DNA of 64,000 bases from contig JACCIC010000027.1 of NCBI GenBank assembly GCA_018907035.1, positions 3,353,001 through 3,417,000 on the forward strand. The letters run 5' to 3'. This DNA is from Sycobia sp. Sy_11. Taxonomy: Eukaryota; Arthropoda; Insecta; Hymenoptera; Epichrysomallidae. The stretch's first letter is position 1. Every line of letters starts with the position of its first letter. Under the pieces are notes generated by a model. The model was given only the letters and a program-made list of their open reading frames with translations. It made no database searches and had not been told where the DNA came from. The translations under genes and the position numbers were made by a program. Shown here one piece after another: positions 1 to 10,874 of the stretch.

Positions 1-68
1 AATAATGAAGAAAAGGCGAATATTTTCTCTCAACCCGCGTAAAAATCAGTATAGTCGCAGGCGCAGAC

Positions 69-452
69 GTACTGACCGCGAACATACACGTGTGCTTTAT
101 AAAAACAAATTTGCACTGAATTTTCGAAATGCTACAAAGATTGAAAATAGATATTTGATAATCACATTGAAAACTGGCAAAGATACTGATTGCAAGAAAC
201 AAGGAATGTTAAAAATCGTATGGTTTGGGCTCGAGTTACGTATAAAATCGTAGAAAATAATTATGAAGATATCGCATAAGCCCTATAAGATCATTTTATC
301 TGGTTTTTATCAATTAAATTTCCTTGCAATCAGTGATTTTGCCAATTTTGAATGTGATTACCAAATATCTATTTTTCAATCTTTTAACATTTTGACAATT
401 CAATTGCACCTTTATTTTTATAAAACATACGTGTGCGTTCGCGGTCAGTTCG
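69..452. repeat. Imperfect foldback / MITE-like inverted repeat
   Basis: The left arm (69-196) and right arm (323-452) are reverse complements at roughly 85% identity by eye, around a 126-base spacer. Both arms carry a matching stretch of the type CTGACCGCGAAC near the outer end and CTGATTGCAAG at the inner end. Short ORFs on both strands here follow from the symmetry and I do not regard them as genes. No transposase is present, so a non-autonomous foldback element is the likely class. I could not find a clear target duplication. Confidence 0.6.
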
Positions 453-730
453 TTCACGCCAGTGGATTGGAGCATTATAAAAAAGGGTAATTTGACAAAA
501 AATATGAGTAGTGACTGTTGTAGACGGAGAAAGATAATCTTTATTTACAAAACGCGTGAACCTCGCTTCGCCAATGCATCTATATTTCCAAACACTTACG
601 CGAGTATTGGAAAAGGACATAAAAAATAACAACTACTGCTCTTTGCTGTATTCGCTTGACTTCGCCTCGTTTCCCTTCGTTTGACCTCCTTTACCTCGCT
701 CGCAAGCGATGATACAGTTCTCTGAGATTT
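453..730. other. Unassigned sequence
   Basis: I see no supported gene here. The stretch at 640-705 is richer in C and T than its surroundings and may belong to the LTR-like sequence that follows, but I could not place an element edge. Confidence 0.4.
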
Positions 731-1286
731 TTGATACTTTTATATTATTTAATATATAACACATATATAGAAGCATACGTGCAAATAAATATGATTAACA
801 ATACATAAATAATTAAGCATGTGCTAGTATCCCCAAGGACAAAAGTATATGATTAATTATTATTGACGTAATTGTAATTGTTATAATTTGTTTTGGTTTG
901 TTATAATTATTGTTATTAGTATAATTAAATATTATTTAAAATCTGAAAGAATTAAACAGTAATCTAATTATTATTTACATTATTATATTTTATTATACTA
1001 ATTACCATTACATTATTATTATTTTTTATAATAATTATTAATAATATTATTATAATCACTAAATATTATTTAGAGAAGTATGATTATAAATAGCGCCGAA
1101 ATTAATACAATAATTACTTATTAGGTGTACAAATAAGTTTCCGCCGTTTTGAAAAGATGGCGCCACCGATAAGATAACATCGAAATTATCAGCTGTAAAA
1201 AGTCGTATAGTATATGTTGACATCTGGAAGTAGTATAACCTTTTAATACCTCTTTACTAGCATAACTTAGTTTACATCCTGTTAAG

Positions 1287-1636
1287 ATGTCAAGTTTTGA
1301 GCCAAGTAGGCGTCATTTACGGGTATTGTTAATTTACTTCTTTCATTTAAAGTAATCTGCAGCTGAACACATCGGCTACTCACAGAAGCATATGGTGATG
1401 TTAATTTGAGTGAGAAAGGTTGTCGGGAGTTGATCCAAAAATTTAAAAGTGGCGATTTTGACGTGGAGGACAAAACACACAGTGGAACGCCCAAAGTATA
1501 TGGTGACACAGAATTGGAAGCTTTACTGGAAGAAGATCCAAGCCAAACGCAAGAAAAACTTGCACGAGAGTTAGGAATGACACAACAAGTAATTTCACAA
1601 CGTCTCAAAACTCTAGGTATGGTCCAAAAGTAAGGA
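1287..1636 (+). pseudogene. Mariner transposase, N-terminal part (broken)
   Basis: Mariner transposase is the cut-and-paste enzyme that binds the TIRs and excises the element. The ATG at 1287 starts a reading with the family-typical N-terminus (MSSFEPSRRHLR). A stop follows within 25 codons and the reading frame changes. From about 1406 the frame reads KSGDFDVEDKTHSGTPK and QEKLARELGMTQQVISQRLK, the two helix-turn-helix DNA-binding segments. Coding is cut where the PLE begins. The catalytic part resumes at 3955. It cannot make an active enzyme as it stands. Confidence 0.85.
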
Positions 1637-1646
1637 AATTGAGTTC

Positions 1647-3183
1647 TTTGCTTTTGGAGATACCAAATGAAGTAGTAAACATCATGTCTAAAGGTGCCAA
1701 ACATGGAATATTACATTCTAAAAATAATCTCCCGATCAAAGAAATCATCACAGAAGTTGAAAGTAATCTTTTTGGTTTAAATGATGAAGTGAAAAAGGAA
1801 TGTAGGACATCTTTCGTTAATGTCATTAGTAATTTTAAAAGAGAAAATAAATTTGATAATTTATTAAATAGTAATTTTATACATGAATTAATTACCGCGA
1901 AGAATTTTTTGAAAAATAACCCCAATATAATCTTCCAAAACGCCGACAAAGTTAATGTAACTGTAGCTTCCAATAAAATTGATTACATAAATTGTATAAA
2001 TAATATATTAAATAATGATAATACTTATTTGAAAATTGGTAATCCACATATCATTAAGCTGCAAAATAATTTGAAAAAATTATTAAATAATTGGAAAGGA
2101 AATGAATATATAAATGATACTACATATAAATATTTAAGATGTGAAAATCGTACTGTATCAAAATGTTACGGGCTTCCCAAAATTCATAAAGAAAAACCTG
2201 ACATTGAGAATAATAATTCTTCTCTAAGTTTCTAAACTTATAATATTGCCAGATTTTTATCTAATATATTGGTTAAAATAGTTGGAAAAACTAGTTCTTA
2301 TATTAGAGATAGTTGGTGTTTTTACAATGAAATGAATGATATTATTATTCCGAAAAACCAGACGATGATTTCATTGGATGTGGTATCTTTATTTACAAAT
2401 GTACCTTTAAAATTGTTAAATAATATTATACAGAAGAAGTGGCATGAAATTAATTTACATACAAAATTAACAATGAATGAATTTATTAAAGTAAATAATT
2501 TAGTTTTTAATAAAACAATTTTTTCGTTTGATAATAAATATTATGAATAAAAATACGGATGTCCAATGGGGTCACATTTGTCACCGGTTATAGTCAATTT
2601 AGTTATGAAAAAATTAGAATGTATAGTTTTGTCAAAATTGGTTTTCGAACCAATGATATTTAAGAGATATGTTGATGATATCTTTACAATTATTCCAGAA
2701 GTTTTTGTGGATGAAATGGTGAATGTTTTTAATTCTATACATGGCAGAATTAAATTTACAAAGGAGATTGAAGTCAACAATCAGTTGAGTTTTCTGGACA
2801 TTAATGTCGTTAGATGTAGTAATAATAAGGTGAAACTTAATTGGTACAGAAAGCCTACTTGGTCAGGTAGGTTTTTAGATTTTAATTCACACTACCAAGT
2901 CGGAAACAAAATTGGAGCATTAAAGGGTGTCATTGACAGAGCAATAAAATTGTCAGATAAAGATTTTAGACAAAATAATTTACAGATAGTAAGAGAAACT
3001 TTTATTAATAATGGTTATCCAATTCAATTTATTAATAGATTAATTGCTGAGACATTGTTTGACATTTATAATACCGAAAATAGACATAGTGCAGGAGTTG
3101 ATGTTAACGGAGGAAAAATTATTGTCTTGCCATATGTTAGAGGATTGTCTGAAAGAATTAAAAGAAATTTTTGGGAAATATAA
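1647..3183 (+). pseudogene. PLE reverse transcriptase (broken)
   Basis: The reading frame runs from 1647 to 3183 in one phase but is interrupted by stops at 2233 and 2548. Recognisable segments are CYGLPKIHKEKP (fingers), MISLDVVSLFTNVPL (motif with the first catalytic Asp), YGCPMGSHLSPVIVNL, and FKRYVDDIFTI with the YVDD catalytic pair, then LSFLDINV and NWYRKPTWSGRFLDFNSHY. This order is typical of Penelope-family reverse transcriptases, which prime on the chromosome. The frame ends at 3183, where a shift leads to the endonuclease. The copy is inactive but well preserved. Confidence 0.85.
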
Positions 3184-3517
3184 CATTCAAATTTTCTTTA
3201 AGAATAGCAATAATTTGAGTTGATTGTTTAATAATTGCAAAGATAGAGATGATTTATGCTTAAAATTAGGAGTTGTTTACAAGATTAATTGCATGGATTG
3301 TGATAAATACTATATTGGACAAACAGGTAGATATTTAAAAAAGAGAATTTCTGAACATAAACATAGTTTACGTAGCTCACATATTACTTCCGGTTTAAAA
3401 GAGCATTGTTTAAAGTTTTTACATTCTTTTGATTTTATGAATGTGGATATTTTGGAACATGGTATTAATAATAAGTATAAACGGGAGAGGATGGGAAAGG
3501 ATGGAACGTGGTATTAA
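3179..3517 (+). pseudogene. PLE GIY-YIG endonuclease domain (broken)
   Basis: After a frameshift near 3178 and a stop near 3221, the frame from 3224 reads VVYKINCMDCDKYYIGQTGR, with the paired Tyr motifs of the GIY-YIG nuclease fold. KKRISEHKHSL follows, containing the conserved Arg and His region. A Cys pair in the INCMDC segment matches the linker cysteines seen in Penelope elements. The domain would nick the target DNA. The terminal Glu region (HGINNKYKRE) is present. The frameshift separates it from the reverse transcriptase. Confidence 0.85.
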
Positions 3518-3623
3518 ATTGATTGGTTTTGAACAATTTGTGTAGAGGGGGAATTTATATTTAATTTACTAAATTTGGTGGTGGGGATGGGTATATATAT
3601 AGATTAGAATATAAGGTTTAGTT

Positions 3624-3667
3624 TAGTCCCTGATGAGGAGCCGTAGCGAGCTCGAAATGTTGGACTA
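3624..3667 (+). ncRNA. Candidate minimal hammerhead ribozyme in the PLE
   Basis: A type-I hammerhead layout can be drawn. Stem I pairs TAGTCC (3624-3629) with GGACTA (3662-3667). The core CTGATGA (3630-3636) is intact. A short stem II pairs GAGC (3638-3641) with GCTC (3650-3653), leaving one extra G at 3637. GAAA (3654-3657) is followed by TGTT, which allows only a one-pair stem III, with predicted cleavage after T3661. Penelope-like elements are known to carry minimal hammerheads with a very short stem III, so the position fits. The bulged G and short stem II may weaken it. Activity is not shown by sequence alone. Confidence 0.65.
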
Positions 3668-3954
3668 CGTCTTCAATTAGGTAAGAGTGGTGGAGACAGT
3701 CAGACTGCACTTTACTAACAAAAATTTTTTTTAGCTAATATTTTATTTTCAGATTAGTCTACGGGAGTGATTGTAAACAAGGACAGTCTGACTGTCATTA
3801 TATTTTTTAATTTAATTTTTAATTTTTTATTTTTGTTTTTATTATTTTTGTGTATTGATGTATTAATGTTAATGTAGATGCGTATTAATGTTGTTACGTA
3901 TTGTTTTCGATTGATTTGATTGGACTGTAACACCAATGAAAAATTATTTATTAA

Positions 3955-4632
3955 TTGAGTTCCTTACGAATTGAACTAGGAGACGTTAAGCGTCGCTTAT
4001 TCGCTTGCGAACAATTGCTCAAAAGGCAAAATCGCAAAGGATTTCTACATCGAATCGTTACGGGAGACGAAAATTGGACTCACTACGACAACCATAAGCG
4101 TAGAAAGTCATAGACTAAGCCCGAGCATGACTCTTCTTCTTCGCCAAACATTTATTGCGAGGAGCTAATGCTGTGCATTTGGTGGGATCAGCTTGGAGTA
4201 ATCTGTTACGAACTACTTCAACACAATCAAAACATCACCGGCGAACGTTACTAATAATAACTGATGGAATTGAGCCGAGCATTGAAGATTAAACATCCAT
4301 GATATCCCAAAAAGCACGATAAAGTCATTTTTCAGCATGACAACGCTCGGCCACATGTTGCAAAAATCGTAAAAGAAGTGTTAGAAGCACTGAATTGGGT
4401 CGTCCTACCTCACCCGCCGTATTCACCAGACATTGCTCCTTCAAACTATCAACTATTCCGGTTAATGACTCATGGTCTGGTGGAGCAGCACTTCACTTCT
4501 TACGAGAAATTGGAGAAATGGGTCGATTCACGAATCGGTTCAACAGGCGAGCATTTTTTTAGACGGGGTACTCACTTGCTGCTCGAAATATGGTCAAAAG
4601 TAGTAGAACGTGATGGGAAATATTTTAAATGA
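3955..4632 (+). pseudogene. Mariner transposase, C-terminal catalytic part (broken)
   Basis: This continues the mariner transposase after the PLE. Fragments in several frames show the catalytic core: RIVTGDENWTHYD near 4050 with the first Asp, a LCIWWDQLGVICYELL-like segment near 4180, FQHDNARPHVAK near 4330 with the second Asp, and VLPHPPYSPDIAPSNYQLF near 4400 with the third region (a D34D-type mariner). At the third catalytic position the sequence has Asn (APSNY) where Asp is expected. The C-terminal Trp/Tyr segment (VERDGKYFK) ends at the stop at 4630. Multiple stops make it a pseudogene. Confidence 0.85.
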
Positions 4633-5004
4633 CATTTTTTTTACAATAAATTCTTATTTCTGTATAAAAAAACGGCGGAAACTTATTTGTACATTCAATA
4701 TATTATAGAAACACGATCGTCTCCAAGGACGAAAATATCAACTTGATTATTATTTACACATTTATTATTATTATTATAATTTGTTATTATAATTATCATT
4801 ATTATTATTATTGTTAAATAAATATCCGAGAGAATTAAATTACGAATTATAATTATAAAACAGTGCCGAAATCAATATAAGAATATGAGCGTCCTCAAGG
4901 GCAAAATTGCAAATTAGCATTATAGTTATTATAATTTTAATGCGATTATTATTATTATATTATTATAAAATTATTATTATTTCTTGATCGACTAATTTTT
5001 CGTG

Positions 5005-5067
5005 TATAAAAGGGCGATTTTTCCGCCCCAACATCAGTTCTTTCGGCGATACGGCTGAATGAAGATC
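5005..5067 (+). promoter_or_regulatory. Core promoter with TATA, Inr and DPE
   Basis: TATAAAAGGG (5005-5014) is followed by TCAGTT (5034-5039), an exact arthropod initiator, which puts the start base A at 5036. AGATCT at 5063-5068 lies at +28 to +33 and matches the downstream promoter element consensus RGWYVT. The TATA box starts at -31. The three elements at ideal spacing make this the strongest Pol II core promoter I see in the window. It probably belongs to the LTR-like sequence around it, since no host exon follows. Confidence 0.7.
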
Positions 5068-5380
5068 TACAATTATCCCGATTTCAGAGCTCTAGTAATC
5101 CTGCCCGACCGAAAATCCTGAATAGTATAGTCCTGATCCTGGTTGCGTGACACTCCATTAAAGACCAGCGGCTTCACAAATACTCCACTTTTTTCCTGGT
5201 ACGACTCAGTCCTGTTTGCGCTACGCTTCGTTAAAGACCAGCAGCCTCACCAAAAATCTCTCCTGCACCTTAGTAAGGCTTGATCCGAATTAACAAGCAC
5301 CGAGCCACAATCAGATAACTTGTTATGGTGCAGCAGGCTTTGTTCGTTTTCCACGCTCTCCAGCGATGTGCCTATTTAAT

Positions 5381-5821
5381 AATTTTACTTAAAAATTTTA
5401 TTTTTGCAAATAAAACAACAATTTTTTTTTAATTTGCTAGATCTATTTCGTACTTACTTAGTTGGAAGTTACACTTTATTTTGTAATCTAATTTGAAAGT
5501 GAAACGAAAAAAAAATATGCATTGATAAAATTTTTAAGCATTCATAATTTAACGTTGAAATAATTGTAACATGCCCATCTCTCAACTGAAATCAGTTTGG
5601 AAAAAACTAATTTAATCTAATATTCTTATCTACAAAATCTACTTTTAAAAATTATGTGGCTTTAGATGAAAATTTATTAAATATTTTCAAAATATGTAAG
5701 TTTTGTAGCGCACGGACTATGATGCACTTCCAACTTCCGTAATAGATGTCTGCAGCGGTAAGTGGTCTTCGAAATAAATAGACCATAGATGTCATACAAT
5801 AAGCTTTAGTCTTGTAAACAT
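5381..5821. other. AT-rich sequence, nothing recognised
   Basis: I see no gene, repeat pair or motif that I can support between the LTR-like sequence and the next PLE relic. Confidence 0.4.
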
Positions 5822-6540
5822 AACGACATCGAAATATTAGTCGATTTGTCTCTCAATGTTATTAGAGTTAGTGATAACAGAGTAAAATTAAATTGGTACA
5901 GAAAACCTACATGATCAGGTAGGTTATTAAATGTTAACTCACACCATTTATTCGAAAACAAGACAGGTATTATAAAGGGAGTCACAGACAGAGCAACCAA
6001 ATTGTCACAAAAGGTTTTACAAAAGAGAATTGAACATCAGTTAAAGAGTTCTTCATTAATAATGTTTATCCAATAGACCTTATAGCTAAGATGATTGCAG
6101 AGCAAGTGGATCAGATTTATAATAATACTAGAGAACTTAATATGGAAAAGAGTCGCAATAATAATAAAATTGTGGTATTATCATATGTAAAAGGGTTATC
6201 GGAATGAATTAGAAGTGTATTGAAAAATCATAATATTCAAGTTTACTTTCGAAACAATAATAATATAAGAAAACTATTTAATAATTGTAAAGTATTGATG
6301 AATAATGTTTAAAAGTAGGAGTGTTATACAAAATAAATTGTAAAGATTGTCATAAGTATTATTTTGGACAAACGGGAAAATACCTAAAATAAAGAATATA
6401 TGAGCATCAGTATAGCTTACGAAGCATGAATGGTAAATCAGGACGAAAAGAACATAGTTTAAACTTGTTAAATTCTTTCAATTTTGAAAATACAGTTATT
6501 TTAGAACAAGGTATTAAGACAGTATTGTACTTTACACCCT
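5822..6540 (+). pseudogene. Second PLE copy: RT C-terminus plus GIY-YIG relic
   Basis: Fragments in shifting frames match the same PLE type as at 1647-3952. These are VKLNWYRKPT and a SGRLLNVNSHH-like segment near 5880, a KGVTDRATKLSQK-like segment near 5980, and VLYKINCKDCHKYYFGQTGK near 6330 followed by a YEHQYSLRS segment. It covers only the last third of the reverse transcriptase and the endonuclease, so it is 5'-truncated. Stops occur throughout. It is clearly diverged from the first copy, so it is a separate and probably older insertion. Confidence 0.8.
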
Positions 6541-6752
6541 CGAAAAAAACGCTATTTTTGTGAAATTTTTCTGAGAATACTATTGAAGATATGGATGTAG
6601 GATTTGAGATGCTTAATAAATACACTCTTGAAGTACATAAAAAAATTTTTTTTATTTATTTTATACATTTTTATAAAATAAATAAAAAATATATTTATAA
6701 GATTATATATTTGTTTCGTGAAGTCAGTTTGAGACAAATAATAATACTGATG

Positions 6753-6793
<41 letters not shown>

Positions 6794-6871
6794 TTTTTGA
6801 GGAGGAGGAGAAAAATCCTCTATGGATCGCGGGGACCGGTCCCCGGGTATGTAGGACTCATCTGTGAGGGC
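6541..6871. repeat. AT-rich gap with (AAT)n microsatellite and a 14-bp palindrome
   Basis: A trinucleotide AAT/ATA run occupies about 6753-6793. A perfect palindrome GGGGACCGGTCCCC lies at 6831-6844, 28 bases before the start of the large inverted repeat. No gene is supported. Confidence 0.7.
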
Positions 6872-7604
6872 ATCTGGTAACATCACTAATTGGGAACTCT
6901 AGCAGTATTTGATTCAGTACAAGTTTGGTAATGACATCTGATGGTAGAGTGGGTAAAAGGATTGTGGAAACTCCGCTTGCTTTATATATGGGAAAGGCTT
7001 TCCAAAAGTTCATCACAGTTCGGTAGTTCATTTCTATCCGGTAGACGTCGCTTTCTTGAAAATTCCAAGATAAATGCTTACGTAAATATTAACACGTATA
7101 TATGTCTGCGCGCGTGTGTGTGTGTGAAAAAAAATATTTAACGTAATTTATTAATTGAAAAAAATGTTAATTCGAATAATTAAACCTCCTTTTGTTTTCA
7201 TATCTACAATTTGATTGACTGCTTTTTTTTACAATATGCAATCACATTTTTGCAAACAGTACTATTGTTAGAAATTTAAATTTGTAATACTTGTTTACAT
7301 AAATATGCTAAAAAATATATTAGAATTATTATCTATAGATTTAATTGCACATATACAGTAAAAGATGTATTTTATCTTCGTTAAAATTTTTATATTTTTA
7401 TCTTGCAATTGGGTCTAATACAGATGACTGTCATTTTACACAAAATATTTAAAGCTAATTGAAAATATTTTTTTATCTCAATTTCTCTGTCACCAGAGAT
7501 AATAAGGAGAGATTGTCGATGCCATATACGAAAGGCTCGACGATTTTCGAGCGCCGGAAACGTGCGTCCTCAACAGGCTCAACTACTACACTAACGCGCC
7601 AACA

Positions 7605-7690
7605 CGACGTCACAGCTACGTCAGCATAAATTCATATGCGCATTTGCCTACGTCACAGCTCGTGACGTAGGCAATAAATATATATAGATA
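7605..7690 (+). promoter_or_regulatory. Cluster of CRE-like sites with 13-bp hairpin, left arm
   Basis: ACGTCA-type half sites occur at 7607-7612 and about 7618-7623. A perfect 13-base inverted repeat, TTGCCTACGTCAC (7644-7656) and GTGACGTAGGCAA (7662-7674), adds two TGACGTAG sites. A TATA-like AATAAATATATATAG follows at once. This resembles a bZIP (CREB/ATF-type) regulated promoter, but no transcript start or ORF of note follows, so function is inference. Confidence 0.4.
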
Positions 7691-8685
7691 TAGGTATACG
7701 CATTTGACCAATGCGACGTTGCTGTTTTCGTTTGCAGAAAATCAAGACATTCCTTTCTTCCATTGTAGAAATTTCAAATTGAGTCTTATGATTTTGTGCT
7801 AAAATGGATATTCCTTAATTAGTTTAAAAAATTTAATTTTAATATTTAATGCTTATATTATATTATAGAAACAAAAAGAGAGAATTCATTAATTATTTCA
7901 AGTATTAAAAATATAAATAATAATATAAATCAAAAATTTAACTTTTTAAATTTTAACAGTTATACGTTTATACAAGAAATAAGATTTACATTCTACAACG
8001 TTTTACAATAGGATAGAATTTGAAATTTTGTATTTTCTACAATATGCAGTATCAATAAAAAAATGTATAAGTATTTTATATAATTATAAATAATGACACG
8101 AGCTAAAACATATTTTTAAAATATACGAGTATGACGTAGATTTCAATTTTAACGTAGTTTATCAACCCATATCTGTGATACTACGTACTAAATATTATTC
8201 ATAAATAACATACATTATTCCTAGTTTCCTTCACATTCAAACAGCATTTTTCATTTACATTTATTATAATCTACTCTGTATTGTTATTTACTGATATTTT
8301 AAACAATTCGTGTAATTCCAATTTAACACAAAGATTGATCTAAGGAATAGAGTCATTTTCTGTATAAACTAATAATGAAATGATTCTGTTAGTTTATTTA
8401 TAATATTACAGTAATTGTGGACATAATATCACTGATGATAAAATGATCTATTGAAGAAATTGTTAAAAATAGATTATCTGAATTACTTATGTATATTATA
8501 GAGTAATTGCAATAATTTATTTTATTCTGAAAATTATAGTATAAAATTTTAAAGAACATATAATAAATTGTTTATAATTGTAAATGTATATTATGCAATA
8601 TATATATATATAATTGAATACAGAGCTTGATAAAAAGTCTAGATAGACAGATTACGTATAGATTTTGACTCACTTGATTATAAAT

Positions 8686-9770
8686 TGTAACATGTATAGG
8701 TTAGTTCGACCTATACATGTTAATATTTTCAACAAATAGGAAAAAAGGGAGGGAAAAAGGGAAAAAGAGAGAGAGAAGGAGAATAAAAATTAATATAGTA
8801 TAGAAAATAATATAATAAGATACCTTGCTGTTAGTGAAGCTGACAAGTATTTTCTTTATTTTTTTAAATTATCGTGGCCATTTCCATATAAAAGGAGTTA
8901 TTATCGAGCGATTGAATTAATAAATTGAAAGTGAAATTTATTCCATTCGAGAGACAGTAAGGTTGTATAATTAAAAGATCTTGCCGAGTAAAACGCACAA
9001 CCAACCGGCCGGTACTTCGAATACTGAGCTCACGCCAAAGACATCGTTGGGTCGTTTGATTTTCAGCGTCGAATTATAAAGGTTGGTGAATTTTCTTTTA
9101 TTTATTGTATTTTCGAATTTGAGTAGAGTATTATATATCTCTACTCTTTTCTTCAATTCTTTCAATTAACGATATTAGACATTCTAAGGTAGCTTTAGAA
9201 GTGTGGGAGAGAGAGATATAGTCATAGAGTAGGAATCCTAAGAGTAACAAGCGCGCACTCAGTTTTCATTGGTAGTACACCTTGTTCTTCGTAAGGTGAC
9301 GCTCTTGTTGCTCTGTCTCTCTACTATACTTACATATTTATCTCTCTCACACCCTGTGTGAACGGATTCGAGCGTTAGTCGATCGCGGGTGCATATTAGG
9401 TAGGGTTAGGATAAAAATTAGTATAATTTTATATAATTTAATAAATATAAAACTTATTTTCTTATTTAATTAAATAAATTTTCTTTTTATTTTTTATTAG
9501 TAGTAGAAAATATACAAATATTTTCCACCCCCTGTTCCTGATCATTAATCCGTTCTTTTTTTCTTTCCCTGGATTACCGATAATTTATCATAATATATTA
9601 TCATTTATATAATTTCCAAGGTAAACAAAGGTAAGTCTGAGGAAGAAATATCCGCAATGAACCTACGGTCCAAAAAGATTGTTTTAAACAATTTAATCCG
9701 TTCGGGGTTCTTTGCAACTCTGTTAACGGGTACTTCGAGCGGGTGTTTAATAATTAAGTACCCCGTTACA
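8686..9770 (+). mobile_element. Solo LTR, 1085 bp
   Basis: The sequence starts TGTAAC and ends GTTACA, a perfect 6-base terminal inverted pair of the TG...CA type. It is flanked by AAAT on both sides (8682-8685 and 9771-9774), giving a 4-base target duplication typical of Gypsy-class integration. It lies in the left arm of the giant inverted repeat and has no counterpart in the right arm, so it arrived after the inversion. A 13-base hairpin, AACATGTATAGGT with its complement at 8709-8721, lies 3 bases from the left end. A TATAAAAGG is present at 8887-8895. No internal region remains, so the element was lost by LTR-LTR recombination. Confidence 0.75.
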
Positions 9771-10055
9771 AAATATTATATTATATTTTTCTCTATAAGA
9801 AAAAAATAAAGCCGAATACAAAAAGATAGATTATAAAAGAAATTTCAGAAAAAAAATTGGTGAAAAAAAATTTGTAAGATAAAAAAATTGATAAAAATCA
9901 AACTAGATTAAAAAAAACAAGAGAAAAATTCCAGAAAAAATTCGTTAAAAAATTTTTAAAAAATGTTTAAATAAAACCGATTTCAAAAAATAGATTGAAA
10001 TAACATTAGTTTTCAAAAATTTTAAAAAAGTACGAAATATCTATAGACTAGTGCC

Positions 10056-10874
10056 GTATAATAAACTGCTTATTATCTCTGTCTAAACTAAGAGTCTAAA
10101 AACTCGTATACATGCTTTTATTTGTGAGGATACATATACAATGTACTTAGCCATTTGTTTTAATAGCCCATTGTTGTCAGCTGTAATTTCGTTATATAAT
10201 TTATTTTTTATTAAGGTATTTCAGAATATTTCCGAAATATATTTTATATGAATATTGTTCTTATATACAAACATTTGTTTTTGTTTTTCTACGAAAAGGT
10301 TTATATATATAAATATTTTTATTTTACTGATAAAAAATCTACCAATGTATTATTATTAGTTAAAATAATAGTAATAAACGGCATTAATTCATAGAATAAA
10401 ACTTATGTTTATATAAAATTGTTTTATTGATAGATCTTTTAAAAAGAAAAGTTTTTATGTACAGCTGGTTCCGTTAACTATTTTAGAAGCTATAATATTT
10501 AGAAACAACTGTCGGAGATCTTTTTGGATCTGCAAGTATCGCCGAACCACTTTGGGGTACAAAAATCTGACAAAAGGAGATTTTTATTACATTTAACATA
10601 AGGGTAGAGTCTTATTACAAATACTGTTCGGGCATTTTAGACTATATTATCAAACTAAGCCCTTTTTAATCAACTCTATAAATCAAAAATCATCAACGCT
10701 TGAACAGAAGTTCATTGATATAGTTAAATTGGGATGTTTTGGACTGACTCCGAAAAATCAAATTGATTCTTCAGGTGAGATGTCTTGGGTATTGTCACTA
10801 AGGCCATTTGAGTGTCATAATATCAATGGTATATTATTTCTCGAAAAATTATTTTTCCCTTTTAGCGTCACAGT
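10056..10874. other. Spacer of the giant inverted repeat
   Basis: This central stretch of about 820 bases has no clear partner in the arms. An 87-codon frame begins at 10729 and runs into the right arm, but its sequence is low-complexity and rich in Phe and Leu, and I do not take it as a gene. Nothing else is recognised. Confidence 0.45.

Larger units (their letters stand above)
1647..3952 (+). mobile_element. Penelope-like retroelement with GIY-YIG endonuclease
   Basis: This insert carries a Penelope-type reverse transcriptase followed by a GIY-YIG endonuclease, an arrangement found in endonuclease-bearing Penelope-like elements. It sits inside a mariner and is flanked by a 10-base direct repeat, AATTGAGTTC (1637-1646 and 3953-3962), which reads as the target duplication. 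The 5' part of the ORF looks short, so the copy is probably 5'-truncated. A hammerhead-like motif lies in the 3' region. The element ends in a terminus (GGACTGTAA...TTATTTATTAATT) that recurs elsewhere in the window. Confidence 0.85.
1121..4698 (+). mobile_element. Mariner-family DNA transposon, split by a PLE
   Basis: The terminal inverted repeats begin TTAGGTGTACAAATAAGTTT on the left. On the right they match as the reverse complement with two early mismatches, and both sides are followed inward by the same CCGCCGTTTT motif. A TA dinucleotide flanks each end (1119-1120 and 4699-4700), the target duplication expected for mariner. Without the Penelope-like insertion at 1647-3952 the element would be about 1.27 kb, the normal mariner size. 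The transposase is inactivated by stops and frameshifts as well as by the insertion. Confidence 0.9.
731..5380 (+). mobile_element. Probable LTR (solo or fragment) split by a nested mariner
   Basis: AT-rich U3-like sequence with internal repeats is followed by a strong core promoter and a GC-richer 3' part, which is LTR-like organisation. Versions of a CCAAGGACAAAA segment recur near 829, 4720 and 4891, and a GCCGAAAT segment recurs near 1092 and 4863. These copies lie on both sides of a mariner (1121-4698), so the mariner entered a pre-existing repeat array. The TATA box at 5005 and the sequence to about 5370 would be R-U5. Both outer edges are uncertain: I did not find a convincing TG...CA pair with a target duplication. 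It could instead be part of another repeat that carries a promoter. Confidence 0.45.

Noticed and set aside
6941..7141. A 66-codon frame that occurs identically at 12567-12767 on the other strand, suggesting a conserved protein
   Set aside because: Both lie in the near-identical outer arms of the giant inverted repeat. Identity is from the DNA symmetry. The sequence has no motif and ends in microsatellite-derived residues.
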